64,000 bases of DNA from Nakamurella multipartita DSM 44233. Lineage in GTDB: Bacteria > Actinomycetota > Actinomycetes > Mycobacteriales > Nakamurellaceae. Numbering within the stretch: the stretch's first letter is position 1; each line of letters opens with the position of its first letter. Below the pieces are notes generated by a model. The model searched no databases. It was given only the letters and a program-made list of their open reading frames with translations, and was not told the origin of the DNA. Both the position numbers and the translations under genes were made by a program. This document shows positions 53,913 to 61,829 of this stretch, in pieces. The DNA is taken from assembly GCF_000024365.1 (NCBI RefSeq), contig NC_013235.1, positions 2,790,001 to 2,854,000 on the forward strand. The letters are read 5' to 3'.

Positions 53913-55631
53913 TCAGCTGGGGCGGTAGGCGGTGGCGGAGACGCCGAGCAGGTCGAGGATCTGCTGTTGTAGTGGGGTGAGTTCGGGTTCGAAGGCTTGC
54001 ACGAGTTCTCCGTCGCGGTGCAGTTCGTGGCGGGTCAGGTCGGCGAGGACGGCGAAGATCCTTTCAGCGGTGGGTGCTTCGCAGGCGCGTAGCTCGGGGT
54101 AGAGCGGGATGTTGGTGGTGGCAGCGGCTTTCATGGCGGTGCGGATCTGTCGTTCGATGAGTGCGCCGACGAGCAGGGCCAGGAACTGGCAGCAGAAGAT
54201 CGCCTCGATGCGGGCGGGGTCGCGCAGCCAGATCGGGTCGGCGTCCTGGACGCTCTTGAGCACGTGGTGGCGGCGTTCCAGGTTGGGTTGGTACCGGTAC
54301 GCGGCGAGGACCTCCTGGTCGGTGAGGTGCCGGTCGTTGGTGATCATCGGGAAGCAGCCGTCGCTTGCTGTGTCGTGGGCGATGGCGTCGTCCCGGGATC
54401 GCCAGCTGACCGTGTAGCGGGTGCGGGTGGTGCGCCGGTAGCGGGTGTCGGCGCCGGGCCGACCACGCTTTTCCTGCCGGAAGCCCTCTTCGATGCTTTC
54501 GGTGACGGTGACCTGCAGCCAGCGGGCGGAACCGGTGTCGGTCAACACGGTGGTGATGGCCTGCTCGACGGCGGCGCGGGTCTTGAGCCGGGTCTTCGGC
54601 CCGGCCAGCCTGCCGGCGAGTTCGTCGACGGCGGCGGCGCCGGCCTCGATGCGGCTACGGCGGGCGTGCTCGTCGCGGGCGGCCTTGACAGTGGAGTGGA
54701 CCCAGATGATCCGGTACCCCTCGGCCGAGGGCAGCGGCGCGGGGAAGGTGGACCAAACCCTGGGCAGGTCGCCGATCCGCTGCCCGGGCAGCCGGATCGC
54801 CTCGGTCCATGCCGGCTGGTTGGTCCCGATCCAGTCACGGAACCACTTGTCCTCGCCGCGGGTGCGGGGCAGCACGGTGACGAACCGGCCGCCCTGGCCG
54901 TCGATGTGCCGCATCGCCTGCCCGGAGCACAGCTTCGAATCGGCCACGTACAGGAAGTCCCGCCGGCCCACCACCTTGACCAGCCCGTCCCAGGTCGGGA
55001 TGTGCGTCGGGTCGTCGCTGGTGTTGCCGTCGGCGAGGCGGTAGGCCATCGGCACCGACCCGTCCGCCGAGACGGTCAGGATCCACACCAACTGCTTCAG
55101 GTCCGGCCGGTGGTCCTTGGAATGTCCGAAGGTCACCGCCGGCGTCGGCTTGCCCCGCCGCGGGGTGCCGTCCGCCTGCTTGTACTGGCCGTGCACCGAC
55201 ACCGAGGTGGAATCGTTGTGCATCTCGGCGGTGTCCACGCCGAACTCGTCGACCACACCGACGATCAGTTCGGTGAGCAGGCTGGCCCGGTCCGCGTCGA
55301 ACAGGGCGACCAACGCCCGCCCGATCCGGTCGTCGTTGAGCCAGGCGGTGTCCGGACCCGGCAGACCCAGCAGGGCCGGCGGGTACCCGGCGGCCCACTC
55401 ACCCAACCCGTACAAGGGTGCCCGGCCCACCAGCAGGTTGACCACCAGCAGCCGGATCGCCGCCGCGGGCGTGAGCTTGAACCGGCGGTCCGGCTCCGGC
55501 AGCCACCGATCCAGCGCTGCGTCCAGGCCGATGCGGTCCAGGAAGTGGTTGATCAGCGGCAGCGGCCCCAACCGCTGACTGACCAGCCCGAAGCCGGCCT
55601 CCGCGCCGGACCCGCCGCCCGCCTCGCCCAT
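53913..55631 (-). CDS. IS1634-family transposase
   Basis: 572 residues, intact. DDE domain with D in EMHNDSTSVSVHGQYKQADG, D in FLYVADSKLCSGQAMRHIDG and a late E in YRYQPNLERRHHVLKSVQDA, as in IS4-superfamily enzymes. N-terminal helix-rich region includes PLPLINHFLDRIGLDAALDR. Reads outward from the divergent promoter region at 55632-55722. Confidence 0.9.
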   Translation of the reverse strand: MGEAGGGSGAEAGFGLVSQRLGPLPLINHFLDRIGLDAALDRWLPEPDRRFKLTPAAAIRLLVVNLLVGRAPLYGLGEWAAGYPPALLGLPGPDTAWLNDDRIGRALVALFDADRASLLTELIVGVVDEFGVDTAEMHNDSTSVSVHGQYKQADGTPRRGKPTPAVTFGHSKDHRPDLKQLVWILTVSADGSVPMAYRLADGNTSDDPTHIPTWDGLVKVVGRRDFLYVADSKLCSGQAMRHIDGQGGRFVTVLPRTRGEDKWFRDWIGTNQPAWTEAIRLPGQRIGDLPRVWSTFPAPLPSAEGYRIIWVHSTVKAARDEHARRSRIEAGAAAVDELAGRLAGPKTRLKTRAAVEQAITTVLTDTGSARWLQVTVTESIEEGFRQEKRGRPGADTRYRRTTRTRYTVSWRSRDDAIAHDTASDGCFPMITNDRHLTDQEVLAAYRYQPNLERRHHVLKSVQDADPIWLRDPARIEAIFCCQFLALLVGALIERQIRTAMKAAATTNIPLYPELRACEAPTAERIFAVLADLTRHELHRDGELVQAFEPELTPLQQQILDLLGVSATAYRPS

Positions 55632-55664
55632 TCCGGCCTCCCGCGTGTCATCCTCGACATCAGC

Positions 55665-55690
55665 TGTCCGCAGTACATATACTGTGGACA
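55665..55690. promoter_or_regulatory. 26 bp palindrome at the divergent IS1634 promoter
   Basis: TGTCCGCAGTA-CATA-TACTGTGGACA is an 11+4+11 dyad with one mismatch. It includes TATACT (55678-55683), a likely -10 box, and lies between transposase and DUF6788 starts. Probably a binding site for one of the two proteins or a host factor controlling both genes. Confidence 0.55.
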
Positions 55691-55722
55691 GTGGAGGCAG
55701 CGATGGATCTCGGAGGCGTGTC

Positions 55723-56061
55723 GTGCAGATCGATCCCGAGCACCGGGCCGGGGCCGACCAGATCAGCGCGCAGCTGGCCGCCCTCGGGTTCGTCCTGCCC
55801 GGCAGCGTGACCCACCGTCAGGCCCGATGTGGCAAGCCCAGCTGCCGATGCCACGCCGACCCGCCCGTGCTCCACCCACCGTTTTGGAGCTGGACCCGAA
55901 AGCTCGCGGGCAGGACCGTCACCCGGCGCCTGACCGAGGACCAACTACGCGATTACCAGCCCTGGTTCGACAACTCCCGCCGGCTCCGCGCCTTGGTCAC
56001 CGAGCTTGAAGACCTGTCACTACGCGTGCTCGACCAGGACCCTCGGTGGGGGCACAAATAG
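55723..56061 (+). CDS. DUF6788 family protein, IS passenger
   Basis: About 112 residues from GTG 55723 (frame open to 55645). VQIDPEHRAGADQISAQLAA, GSVTHRQARCGKPSCRCHAD, PPVLHPPFWSWTRKLAG, LRDYQPWFDNSRRLRALVTE. The CGKP-x-CRCH motif looks like a metal site and is followed by a conserved W-rich loop. Proteins of this type recur next to IS1634 and IS110-like transposases in actinomycetes; whether they help transposition is not known. Confidence 0.72.
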   Translation: MQIDPEHRAGADQISAQLAALGFVLPGSVTHRQARCGKPSCRCHADPPVLHPPFWSWTRKLAGRTVTRRLTEDQLRDYQPWFDNSRRLRALVTELEDLSLRVLDQDPRWGHK

Positions 56062-57438
56062 CGGCCCAGATGTGCGGAAAGCGAGTCCCATTGGCTATGC
56101 CGCGACATCGATCCCCGGCGGTGCGCTGGCCGACCGGTTCGGACGACGGCGCATCTACCTCATCGGCATCGGCGTGTTCGCCGGCGGGGCGCTGCTCGGG
56201 TCGCTGGCGCAGGGTGCCGAGCTGCTGACCGCGGGCCGCGCCATCCAGGGCGTCGGATCCGGCCTGGCCCAGCCGTCGTCCCTCGCGCTGCTGGCCACGG
56301 TGGTGCATCGCGACCGGTTGTCCCGGGCGGTCGCCATGCGGTCCGGCGCCTCGGCCGCGGGCACGGCCGCGGGTCCGCTGGTCGGGGCCGTGCTGGTGGC
56401 CCTGCTCGGCTGGCGCAGCGTCCTCTGGACCTCGATCCCGGTGGCGGTGGTGGCCGCGGTGGCCGCGGTGCGGGTCGTCGGCGAATCACGGGCGAGGCAA
56501 CGTCGAGCGGTGGACTGGTTCGGTGCGGTGCTGGTGGCCGCCGCCGTCACCCTGTTCTGCAAGGGCGCCATCGACCTCGGCGAGGACGGCGGCTGGGCCG
56601 CGGGACTGCTGGTCGGGCTCGGGCTGCTGGCCGGCGCGGGATTCGTCCTCAGACTGGCCACCGCGAGGGTTCCCCTGGTGGATCCGCGCGCACTGCGCCG
56701 CCGACCGGTGCCGTTGGCGCTCGCCGTCGGGCTCACCGTCACGCTCGCGCTGACCGGTGCGCTGTTCCTGCAACAGGTCGTCGCCCAGTCGGTGATCGGG
56801 TTGTCCCCGCTGACCGCCGGGCTGCTGTCGATCCCGATCACCGTGCTGTTCATCGTCGGCACCGCGGCCGCGCCCCGGTCGACCAAGCGCTTCGGCCTGG
56901 CCAGGGTGACCGCGACCGGCCTGTTCCTCGGCGCCGTCGGGCTCGGTGTGCTGGCCACGATCAGCGAGACCGGCGTGGTGCAGCTCGCCGTCGGCGATGT
57001 GGTGCTCGGCCTCGGGCTGGGTCTGGCGTTGCCGGGGCTTTGGGCTGCCGCGCTGGCCGGCGCCCCCGAGGACGACCGCGGCGCCGTATCGGGCGGTCTC
57101 GGACTCGCCCAGCACCTCGGCCAGGCGATCGGGGTGGCCGCCTTCGCCGCGCTGACCGCCGCGGTCACCACGCTGGCCTGGCGGGCCAGCTCGGTGCCGG
57201 CGGGCCAGCAGGACGCCTTGTTGACCGAGGTGCTCGCCGGCGATGTGGACGCGGTGAGCGCGCAGGCCGGGCCCGGCGTCGCGCAGATCGCCGGGGAGTC
57301 CTTTCTGCGCGGCAACACCGTGGCCTGCCTCGTCGGTGCCGTGGTGCTGGTCGTCGTGGCCATCGTCGCGCTACGCCGGGCGTCGGCGGGCACCGCGGGA
57401 GGCCAGCCACCGATCGGACCGATGGAGGGTGAAAAGGT

Positions 57439-60400
57439 ATGACGGACAAGGCGATTCCGCACCCGAAGGCGTTGCCCATCATCGGCAACGCGCTGGTCTC
57501 GATCAACCCGGCGACGGCATTCACCGACCTGCAGCGCCTGGCCGACGAGCTCGGCCCGATCTACGCCCTGGACATGCCCGGCTACCACGACCAGGTCGTG
57601 CTGACCGGGCCCGACCTGTTCGGCGAGGCGTGCGACGACTCCCGATTCGACAAGTCGCCGGCGCAGCGGCTGCGTGCCGTGCTGGGCGACGGCCTGTTCA
57701 CCGCCTTCACCGACAGCCGGGCGTGGCAGCGCGGTCATCGGATCATCGCCCCGGCGTTCACCGGTGCCGCCATCTCCCGGCTGTACCCGAGCATCGTCGA
57801 CCCGATCCAGCAGCTGGCCGAACGGTTGGTCCGGATGGAGCCCGGGTCGGACGTGGACGTGCCCACGCTGACCAGCGCGATGACCCTGGACGTGGTCGGG
57901 CTGTGCCTGTTCTCGTACCGGTTCGGCAACGTGTACACCAACACCCCGACCCCGTTCCTGCAGGCCCTCGACCGCGCCCTCACGCTGCTCGCGGAGGGCG
58001 CGGGCAAGAAGGATCTCTACGCGGTCATGCATCCCAGGGCCACCCGTGACCTGCGGGAGTCCGCTGAGGTGCTCATCTCCTTCGTCGACGATTTCGTCAA
58101 ACGGCGCCGGTCGATGCCGGACGGGAACGCGCCGGACGACCTGCTGCAGCACATGCTCACCGCCGCCGACCCGGACACCGGCGAGCGGCTGAGCGACATC
58201 GAGGTTCGCCAGCAGACCCTCACCCTGCTGATCGCCGGTCACGAGACCACCAGCGGCACCCTGGCCTTCGCCCTGCACCATCTGGCCGCCCAGCCGCAGG
58301 TCCAGGACTGGGCCCGGGAACAGGTGGACGAGGTGCTGGGGTCGGATCGCTCCGTCCTGCCGACCATGGAGCAGGTCGGGCAGCTCGACCGGATCCACCA
58401 GATCGTCGACGAGACCCTGCGCCTGCATCCCACCGCCCCGGTGCTGCTGCGACATCCGCGCCGGGCCACCACCATCGGCGGCGGGTACCACCTCGACGCC
58501 GGTGCCACCATCCTGATCCCGCTGCCGAAGGTGCACATCGACCCGGCGATCTGGGGCCCGGACGCCGAGGTCTTCCGGCCGCGCCGATGGGAGTCGGTCG
58601 GTCAGCTGCCGGCCGGCGCCTACCAGCCGTTCGGCGTCGGGGTCCGCGGGTGCATCGGCCGGTTGTTCGCGCTGGCCGAGGCCCGGGCCACGCTCGCGGT
58701 GTTGTTGCACCGGTTCGAGATCCGGGACCCGCACCCTGCGCCGTTGACGATCGCCCTGCACATCACGCTCAAGCCGCAGAACGTGACCCTGCGGTTCCTG
58801 GCCCGCCCCGGGGTGTCGGCGGGCACCGCGGCGGCGACGGCGTCCCCGGCGGACGTACGCCCGGCGGACGGCCGGACCGGCACCGACATGCCGGGCGCCA
58901 CGGCTGCCGGCTCGGTCGCCGCCGGTTCGGTGCAGCCGCCCCCGAACTCCGACGGCCACCAGCAGCGGCTGGTCGTCGCCGCCTCCTCCGACGGTGGGAC
59001 GGCTCGGCATCTGGGCTACGACCTGGCCCACGAGGCCGTCGACGCCGGCGACGCGGCGGACGGGGTGGAACTCAACGCGCTGGTCGACCGGCTGCCCGTC
59101 GACCGGCCGCTGGTGGTCATCACCGCGTCCTACAACGGTCAGCCGGCGGCGGGCGCCCGCGATTTCGTGTCCTGGCTGTCCGCCGCCCCGGACGGCGCCG
59201 CCCACGGTGTGCGGTTCGCGGTGTTCGGTTGCGGAGACCACAACTGGCCCACCACCTATCAGGCGGTTCCCGCGCTGATCGACCGGGAACTGGTGCGGAT
59301 CGGCGGCGAGCGGCTGATCGACCGGGGCGAGGGCGACTCGTCCGGCGACCTGGACGGGGCGTTCACCCGGTGGAGCCGCTCCTTGTGGCAGGCGCTGGAC
59401 GCGGGCCGTCCCGGCCCGCCCCGGGAAACCCGCAATCCGGTCGGTCGCTACGTGGCCTCCGAGGTCGGCCGGGCTTCCGCGGACGGCCCGGCCGACGCCT
59501 TCGGGATGGGCGAGGCGTGGGTGCGGTCGGTCACCGAACTGACCCGCCGACCGCCCGACCTGGGCAGCGATCTTGCGGACATCCCGGACGCCGGACCCGG
59601 GGCGGACGGCGAGCGGGTCACCATGCACCTGGATGTGGAGCTGGACCCGGCCGTCTCCTACCGGCCCGGTGACCACCTGCTGGTTCTTCCGCAGAACCGT
59701 CAGACGATCATCTGGCGGGCCGCCCGGACGCTGAAGTTCGACCCGTCCCTGGTGGTCGAGCTGCATGCGACGACGACGGTGGAGACCGGCGTCCCGCTGG
59801 GTCAGCCGACCATGATGTACGACCTGCTCGCCGGGTATTGCGACCTGCGCGCCCCCGCGACCCGGCGCGGCATCGACATCCTCGCTGCGCACGTCGACCG
59901 GGACCCGGCCCGGGCCGCGCTGCTCGCGCTGACCGCGGACGACGACGCGTTCGCCGGCGGAGTGCTGGCGCGGCGGGTGTCGCTGCTCGACCTGGCCACC
60001 GAGTACCCGCCCGACCAGCCGATCCCGCCGGCCCTGGTGGTCGAGGCCTTCCCGATGCTCAAGCCCCGGCCGTACTCGATCTCCTCCGCCCCGATCGGCG
60101 AGCCGAACCGGGTCGGCATCACCGTGGGACTGGTCTCCGGGCAGGCGCTCTCGGGTCACGGACGGTACTACGGAGTGACCTCCAGCTATCTGGTCACCCT
60201 GGGCGCGGGCCTACGGATCCTGGCCAGGGTGGCCGATCCGGGCCCGCAGTTCCACCCGCCGGCCGATCCGCGGACCCCGCTGGTCATGGTCTGTGCCGGC
60301 ACCGGCGTCGCCCCGTTCCGCGGCTTCCTGCAGGAGCGGGCCGCCGAACGGGCCATCGGCCGGCCGGTCGGACCCACCCTGCTGTTCCGCGGATGCCGGC

Positions 60401-60729
60401 ACCCCGACCTGGATCGGATCTACGGCCGCGAGCTGGACACCTGGGCCGGGCAGGGCTGGCTGGACCTGTACGAGGCGTACTCCCGGCCGGACGGCGGGTC
60501 CGGCCGTTACGTGCAGCAGGCCGTCCGCGACCACGGCGCCGACGTGCTCGACCTGCTGGATCGCGACGCGGTCGTGTACGTGTGCGGGAACCGGCACACG
60601 ATGGCCCCGGAGGTCAGCTCGACGATCGCGGCCCTGCACGCGGATCGAACGGGTGAGGCCGGCGAGCCTTGGATCTCCGAACTCGCGGCCGCCGGCCGCT
60701 ACGTCGAGGACAACTGGGGTGCCGGATGA
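57439..60729 (+). CDS. Self-sufficient cytochrome P450 (CYP102-like P450-reductase fusion)
   Basis: 1096 residues. P450 domain 1-455: I-helix AGHETTS at 266-272, ExxR in ETLRLHPTAPVLL, heme loop FGVGVRGCIGR with C405. Linker about 455-510 rich in Ala/Gly. FMN flavodoxin-like domain about 510-660 (ASSDGGTARHLGYDLAHEAV, ITASYNGQPAAGARDFVSWL, VFGCGDHNWPTTYQ). FAD/NADPH domain 700-1096 with RPYSISSAP, GTGVAPFRGFLQ and C-terminal WISELAAAGRYVEDNWGAG. Such enzymes hydroxylate fatty acids using NADPH and O2 without partners. Overlaps both neighbours by ATGA. Confidence 0.95.
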   Translation: MTDKAIPHPKALPIIGNALVSINPATAFTDLQRLADELGPIYALDMPGYHDQVVLTGPDLFGEACDDSRFDKSPAQRLRAVLGDGLFTAFTDSRAWQRGHRIIAPAFTGAAISRLYPSIVDPIQQLAERLVRMEPGSDVDVPTLTSAMTLDVVGLCLFSYRFGNVYTNTPTPFLQALDRALTLLAEGAGKKDLYAVMHPRATRDLRESAEVLISFVDDFVKRRRSMPDGNAPDDLLQHMLTAADPDTGERLSDIEVRQQTLTLLIAGHETTSGTLAFALHHLAAQPQVQDWAREQVDEVLGSDRSVLPTMEQVGQLDRIHQIVDETLRLHPTAPVLLRHPRRATTIGGGYHLDAGATILIPLPKVHIDPAIWGPDAEVFRPRRWESVGQLPAGAYQPFGVGVRGCIGRLFALAEARATLAVLLHRFEIRDPHPAPLTIALHITLKPQNVTLRFLARPGVSAGTAAATASPADVRPADGRTGTDMPGATAAGSVAAGSVQPPPNSDGHQQRLVVAASSDGGTARHLGYDLAHEAVDAGDAADGVELNALVDRLPVDRPLVVITASYNGQPAAGARDFVSWLSAAPDGAAHGVRFAVFGCGDHNWPTTYQAVPALIDRELVRIGGERLIDRGEGDSSGDLDGAFTRWSRSLWQALDAGRPGPPRETRNPVGRYVASEVGRASADGPADAFGMGEAWVRSVTELTRRPPDLGSDLADIPDAGPGADGERVTMHLDVELDPAVSYRPGDHLLVLPQNRQTIIWRAARTLKFDPSLVVELHATTTVETGVPLGQPTMMYDLLAGYCDLRAPATRRGIDILAAHVDRDPARAALLALTADDDAFAGGVLARRVSLLDLATEYPPDQPIPPALVVEAFPMLKPRPYSISSAPIGEPNRVGITVGLVSGQALSGHGRYYGVTSSYLVTLGAGLRILARVADPGPQFHPPADPRTPLVMVCAGTGVAPFRGFLQERAAERAIGRPVGPTLLFRGCRHPDLDRIYGRELDTWAGQGWLDLYEAYSRPDGGSGRYVQQAVRDHGADVLDLLDRDAVVYVCGNRHTMAPEVSSTIAALHADRTGEAGEPWISELAAAGRYVEDNWGAG

Positions 60730-61829
60730 ACACCGACCGCAACGATCCGACCGGAGCCGACGACGGACCCGGACCGGCCGGCGCCGACCACCTACTGACC
60801 GCCACCGGCCTCGATGCCGTGCTGGCCAAGACGCTGCCCGCCGGCGCCCGGGTGGTCCGCGTCGACGTCCGGCCGCTGGGCGAGGCGCAGGGCCACGCCT
60901 CCCGGGTCGACCGGCTCGCGGTGAGCTACGAACCTCCCGGCGCGGGCCCGGCCTCGCTGATCATCAAGCGGTCACTGGGCGAGCCGGCCCTCGCGGCCGA
61001 CTACGGTCGGCCGTTCGCCCGCGCCGCTGCCGCGCACCGGATGTTCGCCGGCCACGAGCCGCCGATCCGGGTCGCCCGCTGTTACCACGCCGAGGTGACC
61101 GGCGACGGCGACACCGGCACCCTGATCCTGGAGGACCTGGGGGACTGGGCACCCGCCGACGGCCTCGCCGGACTGTCCGACGCTCAGCTGGAGAGCGCCC
61201 TCCGGGCGGCCGCCCGACTGCACGCCTGGCACTGGGGCGACCCGGAAACCCTGGCGGCCGGCCTGCGGGACGGCGACTACCCCACGGTCACCGCGTTCGC
61301 CGAGCACTGGTCGCAGCTGCGGCCCTACGTGCTGCGGGGCGCGGGATCGCCGGCAGCGGCCGCGGGGGACGCCTTCGTCGCCGCGCTGCCGACCGCGCTG
61401 GCCTGGGCCCGGCGCCGGCCGGTCACCCTCACCCACGGCGACTACTACGCCGACAACCTGCGACTGCGCGGTGAGCGGGTCGCGGTGCTCGACTGGGGGC
61501 TGGCCTTCGCCGGGCTCGGCGCCTACGACACGGCCCGCCTGGCCGCGACCAGCGCCGCCCGGACCCCGACCGCGGAGTCCCTGCGCTGGGCCTGCGGCGT
61601 CTGGGCCGCCGAGCTCCGCGCGTGCGGTGTGCCGGACTATCCGGACACCGTGGCGTACGCCGACTTCCGCCTCGGGGTGGCGCTGGCGTTCCCGACCGTG
61701 CTGGCCGCGCTCGTCGACGAGAACGATCCCCGGCGGGCGGCCACTGCCGCGGCCAGGTCCGCACGGGTCCGGTCGTCCCTGGCGGCACTGGGCATCGAAT
61801 CCCCGGCCTCGATCCTGCCCCCCGCATGA
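60726..61829 (+). CDS. APH-fold phosphotransferase family protein
   Basis: 367 residues from ATG 60726 (ATGA overlap with the P450). Ecdysteroid-kinase/APH-like: SLIIKRSLGEPALAADYGRP (Lys), ILEDLGDWAPADGLAGLSDA hinge, catalytic loop TLTHGDYYADNLRLRGERVA and VLDWGLAFAGLGAYDTARLA (DxD). These are small-molecule or lipid/carnitine kinases. Its coupling to a P450 suggests that it could phosphorylate the hydroxylated product, but the substrate is not visible. Confidence 0.85.
   Translation: MNTDRNDPTGADDGPGPAGADHLLTATGLDAVLAKTLPAGARVVRVDVRPLGEAQGHASRVDRLAVSYEPPGAGPASLIIKRSLGEPALAADYGRPFARAAAAHRMFAGHEPPIRVARCYHAEVTGDGDTGTLILEDLGDWAPADGLAGLSDAQLESALRAAARLHAWHWGDPETLAAGLRDGDYPTVTAFAEHWSQLRPYVLRGAGSPAAAAGDAFVAALPTALAWARRRPVTLTHGDYYADNLRLRGERVAVLDWGLAFAGLGAYDTARLAATSAARTPTAESLRWACGVWAAELRACGVPDYPDTVAYADFRLGVALAFPTVLAALVDENDPRRAATAAARSARVRSSLAALGIESPASILPPA

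Larger units (their letters stand above)
53860..56085 (-). mobile_element. IS1634-family element, 2226 bp, TSD TCCCAT
   Basis: TCCCAT flanks it at 53854-53859 and 56086-56091. Ends are imperfect inverted repeats: CTGACGTTCCGCACTTCTCG at the left and CTCGCTTTCCGCACATCTGG read inward from the right. It carries a transposase and, divergently, a DUF6788 gene. Confidence 0.88.
53690..57442 (+). pseudogene. MFS transporter split by an IS1634-family insertion
   Basis: Part 1 from ATG 53690: ALALARILAAVDVGALSVAV, PTIQDDLGVPLSDLQWAAAV, FPI. The IS occupies 53860-56085; after one copy of the 6 bp duplication the frame resumes at 56092 as GYAATSIPGGALADRFGRRR, and runs through about 12 more helices to GPMEGEKV. 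The native protein would be about 506 residues (DHA2-like, 14 helices). Its stop overlaps the P450 start by ATGA. The insertion stops the transporter after 57 codons and separates the P450 from its original promoter. Confidence 0.88.

Noticed and set aside
56155-60159. 1334-codon open frame on the minus strand
   Set aside because: It lies antisense to the MFS and P450 genes, which have clear motifs; the protein is Arg/Pro/Gly/Gln-rich and shapeless, a shadow of high-GC codon use.
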